Counted from the stretch's first letter, positions 44,885 through 55,821 are shown. The stretch: 64,000 nucleotides of DNA from JBGQAS01 sp963699305 (GCA_963699305.1 OY969431.1:2232001-2296000); one strand, 5' to 3'. Made by a program: numbers and translations. The notes: generated by a model not told the origin, from the letters alone.

Positions 44885-46565
44885 TGCAGCGCCGGTGTAT
44901 GGGAGTGGGGACACGAACACCAACAGCCAGTTGGAGGTCACGGAGACGTGGGTCTACAGCTGCAGCCACACAGTGACGCAGGCGGAGATCGATGCAGATG
45001 GGAATCTATCCAATACGGTGACGGCGGACTCAACGGAGAGCGGACCGGACACAGATTTACATGCGATACCGACTAGTCCAGCCCCGGCGATCCATGTAGC
45101 GAAGAGTTCGACGACGACCTCGGTCTCGAATGCGGGGCAGGTGGTGCCGTATGTCTTCAGCGTTCACAACATTGGCAACATGACCCTGAGCGGGATCACA
45201 GTGACGGATCTCAATTGCTCGGTTGTACCGACCTATCAAAGTGGAGATACCAATTCAGACAGCAAACTGCAGACGACCGAGACCTGGACCTATACCTGCA
45301 GCCACACAGTGACGCAGGCTGAGATCGATGCAGATGGGGACCTATCCAATATAGTGACAGCCGACTCGGTGGAATCTGCCCCGGACACCGATACAAAGAA
45401 TATTCCGATCTCGCAGAATCCGGCGATCCATGTAGCGAAGAGTTCGACGACGACCTCGGTCTCGAATGCGGGGCAGGTGGTGCCGTATGTCTTCAGCGTT
45501 CACAACATTGGCAACATGACCCTGAGCGGGATCACGGTGACGGACCCGAAATGTGATGCAGCGCCGGTGTATGGGAGTGGGGACACGAACACCAACAGCC
45601 AGTTGGAGGTCACGGAGACGTGGGTCTACACCTGCAGCCACACAGTGACGCAGGCTGAGATCGATGCAGATGGGGACCTATCCAATACAGTGACAGCCGA
45701 CTCGGTGGAATCTGGCCCGGACACCGATACAAAGAATATTCCGATCTCGCAGAACCCGGCGATCCATGTAGCGAAGAGTTCAACGACGACCTCGGTCTCG
45801 AATGCGGGGCAGGTGGTGCCGTATGTCTTCAGCGTTCACAACATTGGCAACATGACCCTGAGCGGGATCACGGTGACGGACCCGAAATGTGATGCAGCGC
45901 CGGTGTATGGGAGTGGGGACACGAACACCAACAGCCAGTTGGAGGTCACGGAGACGTGGGTCTACACCTGCAACCACACAGTGACGCAGGCTGAGATCGA
46001 TGCAGATGGGGACCTATCCAATATAGTGACAGCCGACTCGGTGGAATCTGCCCCGGACACCGATACAAAGAATATTCCGATCTCGCAGAACCCGGCGATC
46101 CATGTAGCGAAGAGTTCGACGACGACCTCGGTCTCGAATGCGGGGCAGGTGGTGCCGTATGTCTTCAGCGTTCACAACATTGGCAACATGACCCTGAGCG
46201 GGATCACGGTGACGGATCTCAATTGCTCGGTTGTACCGACCTATCAAAGTGGAGATACCAATTCAGACAGCAAACTGCAGACGACCGAGACCTGGACCTA
46301 TACCTGCAGCCACACAGTGACGCAGGCTGAGATCGATGCAGATGGGAACCTATCCAATACGGTGACGGCGGACTCGACGGAGAGCGGCCCGGACACAGAG
46401 TACATGCGAATATCCGATCTCGCAGAACCCGGCGATCCATGTAGCGAAGAGTTCAACGACGACCTCGGTCTCGAATGCGGGGCAGGTGGTGCCGTATGTC
46501 TTCAGCGTTCACAACATTGGCAACATGACCCTGAGCGGGATCACGGTGACGGACCCGAAGTGTGA
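44550..46565 (+). CDS. Giant surface protein, repeat segment 3 (frame-disrupted)
   Basis: Carries the end of repeat copy 5 and copies 6 to 10 of the protein begun at 38400, in register from about 44620 to 46395. A small rearrangement at 46393-46410 (TEYMRISDLAEP instead of TDVHAIPISQNP) ends the true frame. Not a separate gene. Confidence 0.6.
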   Translation: MRRRIKVGIPNQTANCRRPRPGLYTCSHTVTQAEIDADGNLSNTVTADSTESGPDTDVHAIPISQNPAIHVAKSSTTVNINAAGQVVPYVFSVHNIGNMTLSGITVTDPKCDAAPVYGSGDTNTNSQLEVTETWVYSCSHTVTQAEIDADGNLSNTVTADSTESGPDTDLHAIPTSPAPAIHVAKSSTTTSVSNAGQVVPYVFSVHNIGNMTLSGITVTDLNCSVVPTYQSGDTNSDSKLQTTETWTYTCSHTVTQAEIDADGDLSNIVTADSVESAPDTDTKNIPISQNPAIHVAKSSTTTSVSNAGQVVPYVFSVHNIGNMTLSGITVTDPKCDAAPVYGSGDTNTNSQLEVTETWVYTCSHTVTQAEIDADGDLSNTVTADSVESGPDTDTKNIPISQNPAIHVAKSSTTTSVSNAGQVVPYVFSVHNIGNMTLSGITVTDPKCDAAPVYGSGDTNTNSQLEVTETWVYTCNHTVTQAEIDADGDLSNIVTADSVESAPDTDTKNIPISQNPAIHVAKSSTTTSVSNAGQVVPYVFSVHNIGNMTLSGITVTDLNCSVVPTYQSGDTNSDSKLQTTETWTYTCSHTVTQAEIDADGNLSNTVTADSTESGPDTEYMRISDLAEPGDPCSEEFNDDLGLECGAGGAVCLQRSQHWQHDPERDHGDGPEV

Positions 46566-47556
46566 TGCAGCGCCGGTGTATGGTTCCGGTGACAGGAACA
46601 CAGACAGCAAACTGCAAACGACCGAGACGTGGGTCTACACCTGTTCGTACACAGTGACGCAGGCGGAGATCGATGCAGATGGGAATCTATCCAATACGGT
46701 GACGGCGGACTCAACGGAGAGCGGACCGGACACAGATGTACATGCGATACCGATCTCGCAGAACCCGGCGATCCACGTAGTGAAGAGTTCGACGACGGTG
46801 AATATCAATGCCGCGGGGCAGGTGGTGCCGTATGTCTTCAGCGTTCACAACATTGGCAACATGACCCTGAGCGGGATCACGGTGACGGATCGCAATTGCT
46901 GGTGCAGCGCCGGCGTATCAGAGTGGAGACACGAAACAGACAGCAAACTGCAGACGACCGAGACCTGGATCTACACCTGCAGCCACACAGTGACGCAGGC
47001 GGAGATCGATGCAGATGGGGACCTATCCAATATAGTGACAGCCGACTCGGTGGAATCTGCCCCGGACACCGATACAAAGAATATTCCGATCTCGCAGAAT
47101 CCGGCGATCCATGTAGCGAAGAGTTCGACGACGACCTCGATCTCGAATGCGGGGCAGGTGGTGCCGTATGTCTTCAGCGTTCACAACATTGGCAACATGA
47201 CCCTGAGCGGGATCACGGTGACGGATCTCAATTGCTCGGTTGTACCGACCTATCAAAGTGGAGATACCAATTCAGACAGCAAACTGCAGACGACCGAGAC
47301 CTGGACCTATACCTGCAGCCACACAGTGACGCAGGCGGAACTGAACACGAATGGTGGTGGGGATGGGGATCTGGACAACACGGTGGCGGCGGACTCGACA
47401 GAGAGCGCACCGGACACGGATTCGCACACGATCCCGATCAGTCAGATTCCGGCGCTAAGCCTATTAAGAATGTTAATGAGATCCCGGGATTTACATATTC
47501 ATTTGTTGGCGAGGTTGTCCATTACACGTTCCTTGTTTCAAACAGTGGCAATGTGA
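46486..47556 (+). CDS. Giant surface protein, repeat segment 4 (frame-disrupted)
   Basis: Carries repeat copies 11 to 13. In copy 12 a short stretch (46892-46945) is out of register but restored, giving TDRNCWCSAGVSEWRHETDS. The last unit differs from the others (AELNTNGGGDGDLDN) and after QIPAL near 47450 an indel shifts into the C-terminal frame. Not a separate gene. Confidence 0.6.
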   Translation: MVPYVFSVHNIGNMTLSGITVTDPKCDAAPVYGSGDRNTDSKLQTTETWVYTCSYTVTQAEIDADGNLSNTVTADSTESGPDTDVHAIPISQNPAIHVVKSSTTVNINAAGQVVPYVFSVHNIGNMTLSGITVTDRNCWCSAGVSEWRHETDSKLQTTETWIYTCSHTVTQAEIDADGDLSNIVTADSVESAPDTDTKNIPISQNPAIHVAKSSTTTSISNAGQVVPYVFSVHNIGNMTLSGITVTDLNCSVVPTYQSGDTNSDSKLQTTETWTYTCSHTVTQAELNTNGGGDGDLDNTVAADSTESAPDTDSHTIPISQIPALSLLRMLMRSRDLHIHLLARLSITRSLFQTVAM

Positions 47557-49292
47557 GCCTAACTGGACCGATCACGGTTGCAGATGATAAAACAACCGAT
47601 GAGAATTGCCCTGACGTTAATTCAGTCGGTAATTTAGACTTGATATTTGATGTTGGTGAGAGCATGACCTGTACAGCGACACATACGATTACACTCGCTG
47701 ACTTGCAATCTAGCTCCATCACCAACCATGCCATCGCTCATGCAAACTATGGTGGCGCGGTGATAGATTCAAACACATCTCAACGGACAGTTAACAAGCT
47801 GGTAAACACCGGAGATCCCTCTAATCTATTGAAGTCATTGATAGCGACAAATCATGGGTTCACGATCAACCCCAATGTCGCCATCGGGGAGATTCTCACA
47901 TTTGAAATTCAGGTGTACATTCCAGTGGGAGTCTTCAATAATGTTATCGTGACGGATAACATGGGCTTAGGCCTGGCTTTTGTACGATGCACTGGCATAG
48001 CCAGCGGAGGGTTGATTACCTCAGAATACGGAAATGATTTCAACCAAATTTGTACTCACCCCTCCGTGGATGCAATCCCGTCGGGAGATCCAACTCCGGA
48101 AAACTGGGGTCGGCAGGTAGTATTTAATTTTGGATCAATATCCAATACTTCCGAAGATCAGAGGCTCACCATCACTTATGAGGCAGTGGTTCTGGATAAC
48201 AGCGCCAACCTCAATGGTACACTTTTAACGAACTCGGTTGAATTTACATCCTCTTCCGGACCTTTAACACCGGATGACCCTTCACCCACATTGACAGTTG
48301 TTGAGCCAAGGCTCAGTATTTTAAAAACGGTCGATCAGAATTTTGTCAATATTGGCAGTGTTATTACATACACACTCACGATCAATCATACTGGCGCAAG
48401 TCTGACACCTGCTTTCGACACTCTGGTTCATGATACATTGCCTGCTGACCTACTGCTTTTATCTGTAAATTGTGGTTTGAGCTCGGTTGCTCCAACGTCT
48501 TGTATGGGAAATGCTGGTACGGGCGATGTGGATGTTGTTTGGAATACATTCCCGCTTGCTGCGACAGGCGTTATCGAGATCCAAGCTCGGGTTCTGAGCT
48601 TTCCTGTAATTGGACAAATTGTAAATACCGCCAATGTGGAATGGACGAGTTTGCCCGGTCCAGTTCCAGGACCTTTATCACCTTATAATACCCTTTCCTC
48701 AGAACGCTGGTATGACCCGGGTGGTTCGGTGGTGAATGATTACGGCGCGACTGCATCATTGCCTATTTTCCTGGCAACTCAATTAAAAACAGGGTTTGCC
48801 CCTGGTCGCTTCACATTTATCGGACCCATCCCCAGCGCTAATTATTACACTCCAGGCAATTTAGAATTGGATATTCCATCTCTGAAATTGGAAGAGGTTA
48901 TCGTAGGGGTGCCAACATCCAGCACTGGCTGGGACCTGACCTGGTTATGGAATAAAGTAGGCTGGTTGGAGGGTACAGCGTACCCGACATGGCTTGGGAA
49001 TAGCGTTCTCACAGGTCATGCCTACATGCCAAACGGCAAACCAGGCCCATTTATGAATATCGGTCAGCTCATTTGGGGCGACCAAATCATTGTCCATGCA
49101 TATGGAACGCAGTATATATACAGTGTCCGTTATGTGGCATTACTGCCATACGATGATCAATCGTACCTCTCGCATTCAGATCAATCCACGTTGACGCTCG
49201 TCACTTGCAAGAGTTATGATGAAGAAAAAGCCGCGTATCGCTGGCATGTGGTGGTTCGGGCGGTGCTGACATCCAAAGTGGATGATAAATAA
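47451..49292 (+). CDS. Giant surface protein, C-terminal part: DUF11 domains plus sortase
   Basis: C-terminal 613 residues. Three more DUF11-type domains come first (KPIKNVNEIPGFTYSF; LKSLIATNHGFTINP; LSILKTVDQNFVNIGSVITY), then a linker with TGFAPGRF and a sortase fold of about 150 residues: LDIPSLKLEEVIVGVP, WLEGTAYPTWLGNSVLTGH with the catalytic His (codon 49017), TLVTC with the catalytic Cys (codon 49206) and YRWHVVVRA with the catalytic Arg (codon 49239). Sortases join sorting-motif proteins to wall or pilin amines. No LPxTG-like motif was seen in this protein, so its own substrate is unclear. The upstream part of the same open frame (46629-47450) is a shadow. Confidence 0.88.
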   Translation, partial: GAKPIKNVNEIPGFTYSFVGEVVHYTFLVSNSGNVSLTGPITVADDKTTDENCPDVNSVGNLDLIFDVGESMTCTATHTITLADLQSSSITNHAIAHANYGGAVIDSNTSQRTVNKLVNTGDPSNLLKSLIATNHGFTINPNVAIGEILTFEIQVYIPVGVFNNVIVTDNMGLGLAFVRCTGIASGGLITSEYGNDFNQICTHPSVDAIPSGDPTPENWGRQVVFNFGSISNTSEDQRLTITYEAVVLDNSANLNGTLLTNSVEFTSSSGPLTPDDPSPTLTVVEPRLSILKTVDQNFVNIGSVITYTLTINHTGASLTPAFDTLVHDTLPADLLLLSVNCGLSSVAPTSCMGNAGTGDVDVVWNTFPLAATGVIEIQARVLSFPVIGQIVNTANVEWTSLPGPVPGPLSPYNTLSSERWYDPGGSVVNDYGATASLPIFLATQLKTGFAPGRFTFIGPIPSANYYTPGNLELDIPSLKLEEVIVGVPTSSTGWDLTWLWNKVGWLEGTAYPTWLGNSVLTGHAYMPNGKPGPFMNIGQLIWGDQIIVHAYGTQYIYSVRYVALLPYDDQSYLSHSDQSTLTLVTCKSYDEEKAAYRWHVVVRAVLTSKVDDK

Positions 49293-49318
49293 CCCCGGAT
49301 GTTTTTAAAGCAAGACAA

Positions 49319-49348
49319 AGAGACGCATTGAATCATGCGTCTCTTTTT
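49319..49348 (+). terminator. Rho-independent terminator
   Basis: Ten-bp perfect stem AGAGACGCAT/ATGCGTCTCT (49319-49328, 49335-49344), 6-nt loop and T-run, 27 bp after the giant surface protein. Confidence 0.92.
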
Positions 49349-49374
49349 ATGCGATAATGATGCAAGAGGTGGTT

Positions 49375-50304
49375 ATGAATAAAATAAATTTTACATTATC
49401 TATTTTAATGATGTTACTGTTGTCTATTTTCGTATCAGGTTGTTCCTTGATAAATCCAAACACGGTTGAGCAAAATGGAGACAGCGTTACGGAGGAAATG
49501 GAAGATCAGGTAGTAAGCACAGCTAATCATGACGGCATCTCCCTCCCTAATAAAGCGGAAAGCATCATTATTGACCACACCACCGCTGACATTAACAAAA
49601 TCCCTGCCGAATGGTTGGAAAAAGCCCGGGAGAACGTGGTATTTTTCTATGGTCATACTTCGCATGGCAGTCAATTGATCACAGGCGCTGAATTTTTACG
49701 TAACCAGGTGGATGCTTCCTTGTTTGGGTTCACTACCGAATGGCAGGCTGTTCCGGATCAGACCGATCCCACCTCATTGCGAGTAGCTGACGATGGAGAT
49801 TGGGTATGGGAACCGGACGATTTCCTGCGCCGTGCCCGCGCATCATTAAATGAGAATGAAGATGTCAATGTTTTCATGTGGTCGTGGTGTGGGCAGCAAT
49901 CGGAGGAGGGCAATCCGGTGCAGCAATATTTGGACATGATGACCCAGCTTCAAGAGGAATACCCGGATGTGAGATTTGTGTACATGACCGGTCACACCGA
50001 TGGTGGCAGTGAGACTCTCCAGCAGAATAATGACATGGTACGCGCCAGGGTGGGGGAGCATGGCGGCATTCTCTACGATTTTGCCGACATCGAATCGTAT
50101 GATCCGGACGGCAACCATTATGCAAATACCGATGATTCCTGCCCGTGGTGCGTCAATTGGTGCAAGGCGCATCCAGACCAGTGCCGGGGATTACCCCGTT
50201 TTGACGAAGGCTGTGCACACACTTGGGGTTTCAATTGCCGGATCAAGGGACAGGCATTCTGGTGGCTGGCGGCACGCCTGGCCGGTTGGGATGGTCAGCC
50301 TTAG
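49375..50304 (+). CDS. Lipoprotein of unknown function, possibly SGNH-like
   Basis: A 309-aa secreted lipoprotein: signal peptide from MNKINFTLSIL with lipobox FVSGC, a short acidic linker, then a folded domain with IIIDHTTADINKIP, VVFFYGHTSHGSQL, FMWSWCGQQ, YMTGHTDGG and eight cysteines, several in a C-terminal cluster (SCPWCVNWCKAHPDQCRG). The blocks at the strand ends recall SGNH-type esterases but the Ser-Gly-Asn-His set was not firmly identified. ATG 49375 follows GAGGTGG; upstream in-frame ATGs lack a site. Its stop overlaps the ribosome site of the next gene, so both are co-expressed. Confidence 0.62.
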   Translation: MNKINFTLSILMMLLLSIFVSGCSLINPNTVEQNGDSVTEEMEDQVVSTANHDGISLPNKAESIIIDHTTADINKIPAEWLEKARENVVFFYGHTSHGSQLITGAEFLRNQVDASLFGFTTEWQAVPDQTDPTSLRVADDGDWVWEPDDFLRRARASLNENEDVNVFMWSWCGQQSEEGNPVQQYLDMMTQLQEEYPDVRFVYMTGHTDGGSETLQQNNDMVRARVGEHGGILYDFADIESYDPDGNHYANTDDSCPWCVNWCKAHPDQCRGLPRFDEGCAHTWGFNCRIKGQAFWWLAARLAGWDGQP

Positions 50305-50312
50305 GAGATTTA

Positions 50313-51176
50313 TTGAAAGATCAAAATTTCAATGAACGAATTCTTGTAAAACAAAAACCGGGCGGTTTTTGGAACGAGCCGGAAAATTTCTACGTCAATT
50401 CAAAGTACAAAGGCACCATTTGGAGCCTGATCCTGTTGGCTGAACTTGGGGCAAATCCTCAAGATCCACGCATTAAAAAAACATGCGAATTTGTATTTAC
50501 CTGGTCGCAGCATCGAAAGAGCGGCGGATTTGCTTTCCATGGCACTGCTGAGACAGGTGGTGAGACGGATTGTATCATTCCGTGTTTGACTGGAAACATG
50601 GTTTGGTGCCTATTAAAGTTTGGCTACTGGGATGATCTTCGCTTGCAAAAAGGTATCGAGTGGATCACCACCTACCAACGGTTTGATGATGGGGATTGCA
50701 AAGCACACAAGGGATTTCCGTATCAAAGCGAGCATTGCTGGGGTAAACATACCTGCATGATTGGGGTGGTCAAGACTTTGCGTGCCCTGGCTGAGATACC
50801 GACTAATTTACGGAATGCATCCGTGCAGCAGACGATTGATTGTGCTATTGATTATTTACTTTTGCATCAACTTTTCAAGCGCAGTCACGATCCATCCATG
50901 ATTGCGAATGATGATTGGCTCAAATTAGGGTTTCCCCACATGGCTAATACCGATATCCTGGAAATGCTCGCCATTCTCATGAAGCTGAATATCAGAGATG
51001 CTCGCATGGAGCCAGCAATTGAATTGCTCCGTTCCTTGCGCCGGGGGAAAGGCTTTTGGCTCAACGAGAACAGCAAGGAAGGCAGAATGGCTATCACGGT
51101 TGATAAGCAAGGTCAGCCAAGTCCGTGGATTACAAAATCCGCAGTTGATGTGCTTACGTGGTGGGACAACCCTTGA
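50313..51176 (+). CDS. Terpenoid-cyclase-like alpha/alpha-toroid repeat protein
   Basis: A 287-aa protein built of helical hairpin repeats such as TIWSLILLAELGA, NMVWCLLKFGYWDD, CMIGVVKTLRALAE and DILEMLAILMKLNI, the pattern of prenyltransferase / squalene-cyclase toroids. Several Cys and His residues (ETDCIIPC, HCWGKHTC) could bind a metal. No DxDD or similar cyclase acid motif was seen, so enzymatic activity is uncertain. The TTG at 50313 was chosen because GGAG stands 5 nt upstream; the open frame extends into the previous gene. Confidence 0.72.
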   Translation: MKDQNFNERILVKQKPGGFWNEPENFYVNSKYKGTIWSLILLAELGANPQDPRIKKTCEFVFTWSQHRKSGGFAFHGTAETGGETDCIIPCLTGNMVWCLLKFGYWDDLRLQKGIEWITTYQRFDDGDCKAHKGFPYQSEHCWGKHTCMIGVVKTLRALAEIPTNLRNASVQQTIDCAIDYLLLHQLFKRSHDPSMIANDDWLKLGFPHMANTDILEMLAILMKLNIRDARMEPAIELLRSLRRGKGFWLNENSKEGRMAITVDKQGQPSPWITKSAVDVLTWWDNP

Positions 51177-51246
51177 AAACCACAGACCTTTCAATAATAT
51201 GAATCGATTCGCCTAGGTCGACGAATACCAAACGAGGATAATAAAA

Positions 51247-52038
51247 ATGAAAAATATCGTAATAACTGGCAGCACGAGGGGTATCGGCTTTGGATTGGCG
51301 GATTCTTTTTTAAGCAGAGGGTGCAACGTGGTCATATGTGGACGTACGAAGAAAGCTGTGGATCTTGCCATGCAATCGCTCTCCCAGAAACATGGGAAGG
51401 AAAGGATCGTTGGCATTCCATGCGATGTGCAGGATACCCAGCAATTGCAAAGATTGTGGGATTTCGCTGTCAAACAATTTAAGATGGTGGATATCTGGAT
51501 CAATAATGCCGGTGTGACCACTGAAACGAAGGACTTTTGGAAATTGTCGCCTGGAGAGGTTCAGCAGGTGATCGGCACCAACGTGATCGGAACCATCCAG
51601 GGTGCGATCGTCGCGGCGCAAGGCATGCTCAAGCAAAAACATGGGGCTATCTACACCCTGGAAGGACTAGGGTCTGATAGTGGGATGAGGGTGAAGGGGG
51701 TGGCGCTATATGGGACATCGAAGGCAGCGTTACGATATTTCGATGATAGCATCAACGGTGAATTGAAAGGCTCACCGGTCATCATGGGTTCCATTCTGCC
51801 CGGCATGGTGGTGACCAACCTGACCACCGGCGAATTTGATGGTCGGACCAGTGAACTGGAACGAACCCGTTTCATTCTCAATATCCTGGGAGATACGGTG
51901 GAGACCGTCACTCCATGGATCGCGGACCAGGTGCTCAAAAATACAAAAAATGGTGCACGCATCCGCTGGATGAACCCATTGAAAAGTCTGGGGAGGTTCA
52001 TTTCAGCTCCCGTCAGCAAGCGGAAAATTGTCAATTAA
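51247..52038 (+). CDS. Short-chain dehydrogenase/reductase (SDR)
   Basis: A 263-aa NAD(P)-dependent oxidoreductase of the classical SDR type: cofactor loop TGSTRGIG (residues 7-14), CDVQD, NNAG (about 91-94) and the catalytic YxxxK in LYGTSKAAL. The Ser that normally precedes the Tyr is not obvious in the strand TLEGLGSDSG, though Ser residues are present. Substrate unknown. It precedes a methyltransferase-like membrane gene by 21 bp and may form an operon with it; members of this pair occur near lipid or chlorophyllide-like metabolism in other bacteria but no pathway is visible here. Confidence 0.88.
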   Translation: MKNIVITGSTRGIGFGLADSFLSRGCNVVICGRTKKAVDLAMQSLSQKHGKERIVGIPCDVQDTQQLQRLWDFAVKQFKMVDIWINNAGVTTETKDFWKLSPGEVQQVIGTNVIGTIQGAIVAAQGMLKQKHGAIYTLEGLGSDSGMRVKGVALYGTSKAALRYFDDSINGELKGSPVIMGSILPGMVVTNLTTGEFDGRTSELERTRFILNILGDTVETVTPWIADQVLKNTKNGARIRWMNPLKSLGRFISAPVSKRKIVN

Positions 52039-52059
52039 CGTTCACTTGGGAGGAAGATA

Positions 52060-52686
52060 ATGTCACTCGATTCGATCGAGAAGGTAATTCAGTATGCCTG
52101 CGGGCTGATCGCCGTGGGATCGATGATGTTTGCGGTGGGTCGCCTGCTGCGCGTACTGCACCGTGTCCGCGGGCGGGTGAGCGGCAAACCTCCCCCGGTG
52201 ATGCAAAGCTCCTGGTTTTATATCATCGCGTCAATCATCTTTGGGGGTGCCATTTATTTGCTATGGATACCGTTCCATCTGACACTGTCTATCACTGTTC
52301 GTTGGAGCATGGATATTTTTGGTGCCATCATCCTGCTCATTGGGTTGGCGGGCTACCAGTGGGGGCACATTACGCTGGGCAGGATGTTTGCGGGCAGCAG
52401 CAGCCTTGGTGCGCAACTCACGATTGACCCTGAATTGGTGACTGCAGCACCTTTCAGCATCGTACGCCACCCAATGTATCTGAGCCTCCAGGTGGCAACG
52501 TTAGGAACCCTGCTGCTTTTCAAGACCTGGGCAACGCTGCTGTTGTTCCTGGGATTCATCTTTCTATTCATACGTGCCCGTCGTGAAGAGGACGTACTCT
52601 CCGTAGAGTTTAAGGAAGAATGGCTGAGCTATTCCAACCAAACTCCTTTTTGGTTTCCACGCATATTTGCGCGTCAAAAGCGTTGA
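52060..52686 (+). CDS. Isoprenylcysteine carboxyl methyltransferase-like membrane protein
   Basis: A 208-aa integral membrane protein with four or five hydrophobic helices. The C-terminal half carries the ICMT/PEMT hallmark VRHPMYLSLQ followed by a helix and RARREEDVLSVEFKEEWLSY, where Arg-His-Pro and the Glu pair bind S-adenosylmethionine. These enzymes methylate lipids or terminal carboxyls within the membrane; the bacterial substrates are mostly unknown. A GGAGG site lies before the ATG and the gene follows the SDR in the same direction. Confidence 0.85.
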   Translation: MSLDSIEKVIQYACGLIAVGSMMFAVGRLLRVLHRVRGRVSGKPPPVMQSSWFYIIASIIFGGAIYLLWIPFHLTLSITVRWSMDIFGAIILLIGLAGYQWGHITLGRMFAGSSSLGAQLTIDPELVTAAPFSIVRHPMYLSLQVATLGTLLLFKTWATLLLFLGFIFLFIRARREEDVLSVEFKEEWLSYSNQTPFWFPRIFARQKR

Positions 52687-52713
52687 AACTAAAGGTCGCG
52701 TTTCGAATATTTC

Positions 52714-52986
52714 TCAGCGCGAAGCGCTGATTTTGACATTATCGACAAATAAGTTATATACCCAGGATTCCATGGTAGCCTTACCGCCGTAGGAAATTTT
52801 TTCAAAGCGTACTTCCATTTTGCATGGTTTTCCTTCGACCGTAAAGCTGATGTTGAGTGGCTCACCTTTGGGAAGAATGCTTTTATGCTCGATTTTTCCA
52901 TCCACGGTAAGATCGATAGCGCCGGAAAACATGTTGTGTCCTACTTCGGCGTGATGGCTTTTGGTAAGATTGAAATCCCATTTCAT
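52714..52986 (-). CDS. Conserved small protein of unknown function
   Basis: A 90-aa soluble protein rich in beta-strand-like stretches (AIDLTVDGKIEHKS, LNISFTVEGKPCKMEV, WVYNLFVDNVKIS). A clear AAGGAG site lies before the ATG. No family was recognised. It lies 21 bp downstream of the membrane protein gene at 53008 and may be the last gene of the hutU operon. Confidence 0.65.
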   Translation of the reverse strand: MKWDFNLTKSHHAEVGHNMFSGAIDLTVDGKIEHKSILPKGEPLNISFTVEGKPCKMEVRFEKISYGGKATMESWVYNLFVDNVKISASR

Positions 52987-53007
52987 CTGCTGCTCCTTTG
53001 TGATGTT

Positions 53008-53799
53008 TCAAGGTTGTTTATAGGTGATCTGCCAGCCACCCCAAAAGGGTGAACCATCGGTGTGGGTGCATTGCGGTGCCTGCAGATTGCTGGTTTGCTC
53101 GCCATCCTCACCCGCTTGAAGGGTGTAGATCACATCCGTATTCATCTGAAAATCTGCATACCCGAGGCTGCGCTCGGGGAACAAACCGGTGACGAAATGA
53201 TCCTGTCCACCCTGCCAGGTGACGGTGAGCGTGACTCCGGGCTTGGGGTTGCCTGCCGAGTCGATGACAACGACTTCCAATAAACCTGGAATGAGCACGG
53301 GATCGCAAACTTGTTTGCGGTCGAGCACAACATACGGTGCACCTGTCGTGGGGGTGAACGTGGCAGCCGGGCGCGGTGTGAAAGTCGCCAGGGGGGTGAG
53401 GGTCGGTGCGGCGGGGGTGACAAGCGGGTTGATGGTCGGGGCAACCGTGGGAACCAACGTACCGGAAGCCAACTGGTACAGTGATACCGCCAGGAGTGAG
53501 AGACCCTGGGCTTCATCGCTGGCGCCACCCAGGGAGTACACCTTCTGCGATTGGGCTGCCAGCGCTTCGATCACGTTCTGGTCGCGCAACAACCCCAGGC
53601 GGGAGGTGGCACGCCCCAGATCGCCATCAGCCAAATACGCCAGCGCGATCAAACTGCGGTAATCATCCTTTGCAGCGGTATTTAATGAAGAAGGCGCGGT
53701 ATCGATGTAGTGTACCGGGGCTATGACAAGGGAAATAACGATGCCCGAGATGATTCCCACCACCAGACCGACCACCAGGTACCACGGAAAACGTCTCAT
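53008..53799 (-). CDS. Membrane-anchored protein with Thr/Pro linker
   Basis: A 263-aa protein: one N-terminal transmembrane helix (about 7-29), a helical domain (LIALAYLADGDLGRATSRLGLL...), a Thr/Pro/Ala-rich linker (about 115-150), and a C-terminal beta domain with VLDRKQVCDP and VVVIDSAGNPKPGVTLTV that resembles a carboxypeptidase-regulatory/Ig-like module. The helical domain is related to that of the neighbouring upstream protein, whose stop it overlaps by 4 bp. Function unknown. Confidence 0.7.
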   Translation of the reverse strand: MRRFPWYLVVGLVVGIISGIVISLVIAPVHYIDTAPSSLNTAAKDDYRSLIALAYLADGDLGRATSRLGLLRDQNVIEALAAQSQKVYSLGGASDEAQGLSLLAVSLYQLASGTLVPTVAPTINPLVTPAAPTLTPLATFTPRPAATFTPTTGAPYVVLDRKQVCDPVLIPGLLEVVVIDSAGNPKPGVTLTVTWQGGQDHFVTGLFPERSLGYADFQMNTDVIYTLQAGEDGEQTSNLQAPQCTHTDGSPFWGGWQITYKQP

Positions 53800-54162
53800 G
53801 GCAAACCTCCCGGTGAACTGCCGGGTGAACTTTGCAGGGACTGGTACATTTGAGCCATGAGCTGTAAATCACTTAAGGAGAACCCATATTGTTGCGCCGC
53901 CATGAGTGAATCCTCCAGCGCCTGCAATGCCGATGATGCCCCCAACCGATTCAGGCGGGAAATAGCAAGCAGAGCGTTATGGTCGTGCTGGAAGATCTCG
54001 GCAGTCATGACGGCGTAATCGGCTTTGAAATCCTCGCGCAGGCTGGGCAACCCTGCACCCTGGGCGCTGGCAGGGCTGATCGACCAGCCATAGATCAACC
54101 CCAATCCAAGACCCAGCCCGATGAAAATAAAAAACCAGATGACCTTTTTGAGTGTCACGCGT

Positions 54163-54173
<11 letters not shown>
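53796..54173 (-). CDS. Small membrane-anchored helical protein
   Basis: A 125-aa protein with a transmembrane helix near residues 10-30 (Gly/Leu-rich, FIGLGLGLGLIYGW) and an external helical domain with LREDFKADYAVMTAEIF and ISRLNRLGASSALQALEDSL, similar in layout to the start of the next gene's helical domain, suggesting an ancient duplication. Its start overlaps the hutU 3' end by 11 bp and its stop overlaps the next start (ATGA), so all three are coupled. Function unknown. Confidence 0.68.

Positions 54174-55821
<1,648 letters not shown>

Larger units (their letters stand above)
43069..47450 (+). repeat. Tandem array of thirteen 336-bp coding repeats
   Basis: The landmark CAACATTGGCAACATGACCC occurs 13 times, starting at 43151, 43487, 43823, 44158, 44494, 44831, 45167, 45503, 45839, 46175, 46512, 46848 and 47184; spacing is 336 nt except for +/-1 at three intervals. 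Each unit codes for about 112 residues (AIHVAKSSTTTSVSNAG to SAPDTDTKNIPISQN), a DUF11/DUF7507-like Ig-fold domain. Units are mosaics of a few variants (TDPKCDAAPVYGSGD or TDLNCSVVPTYQSGD; TTTSVSNAG or TTVNINAAG), which points to unequal crossing-over and gene conversion. Confidence 0.95.

Noticed and set aside
43195..47410. Minus-strand and alternative-frame open stretches in the repeat array
   Set aside because: They recur with the repeat period and only mirror the coding frame.
43069..47450. CRISPR array
   Set aside because: Repeat period is 336 bp, units are coding and there are no spacers or cas genes.
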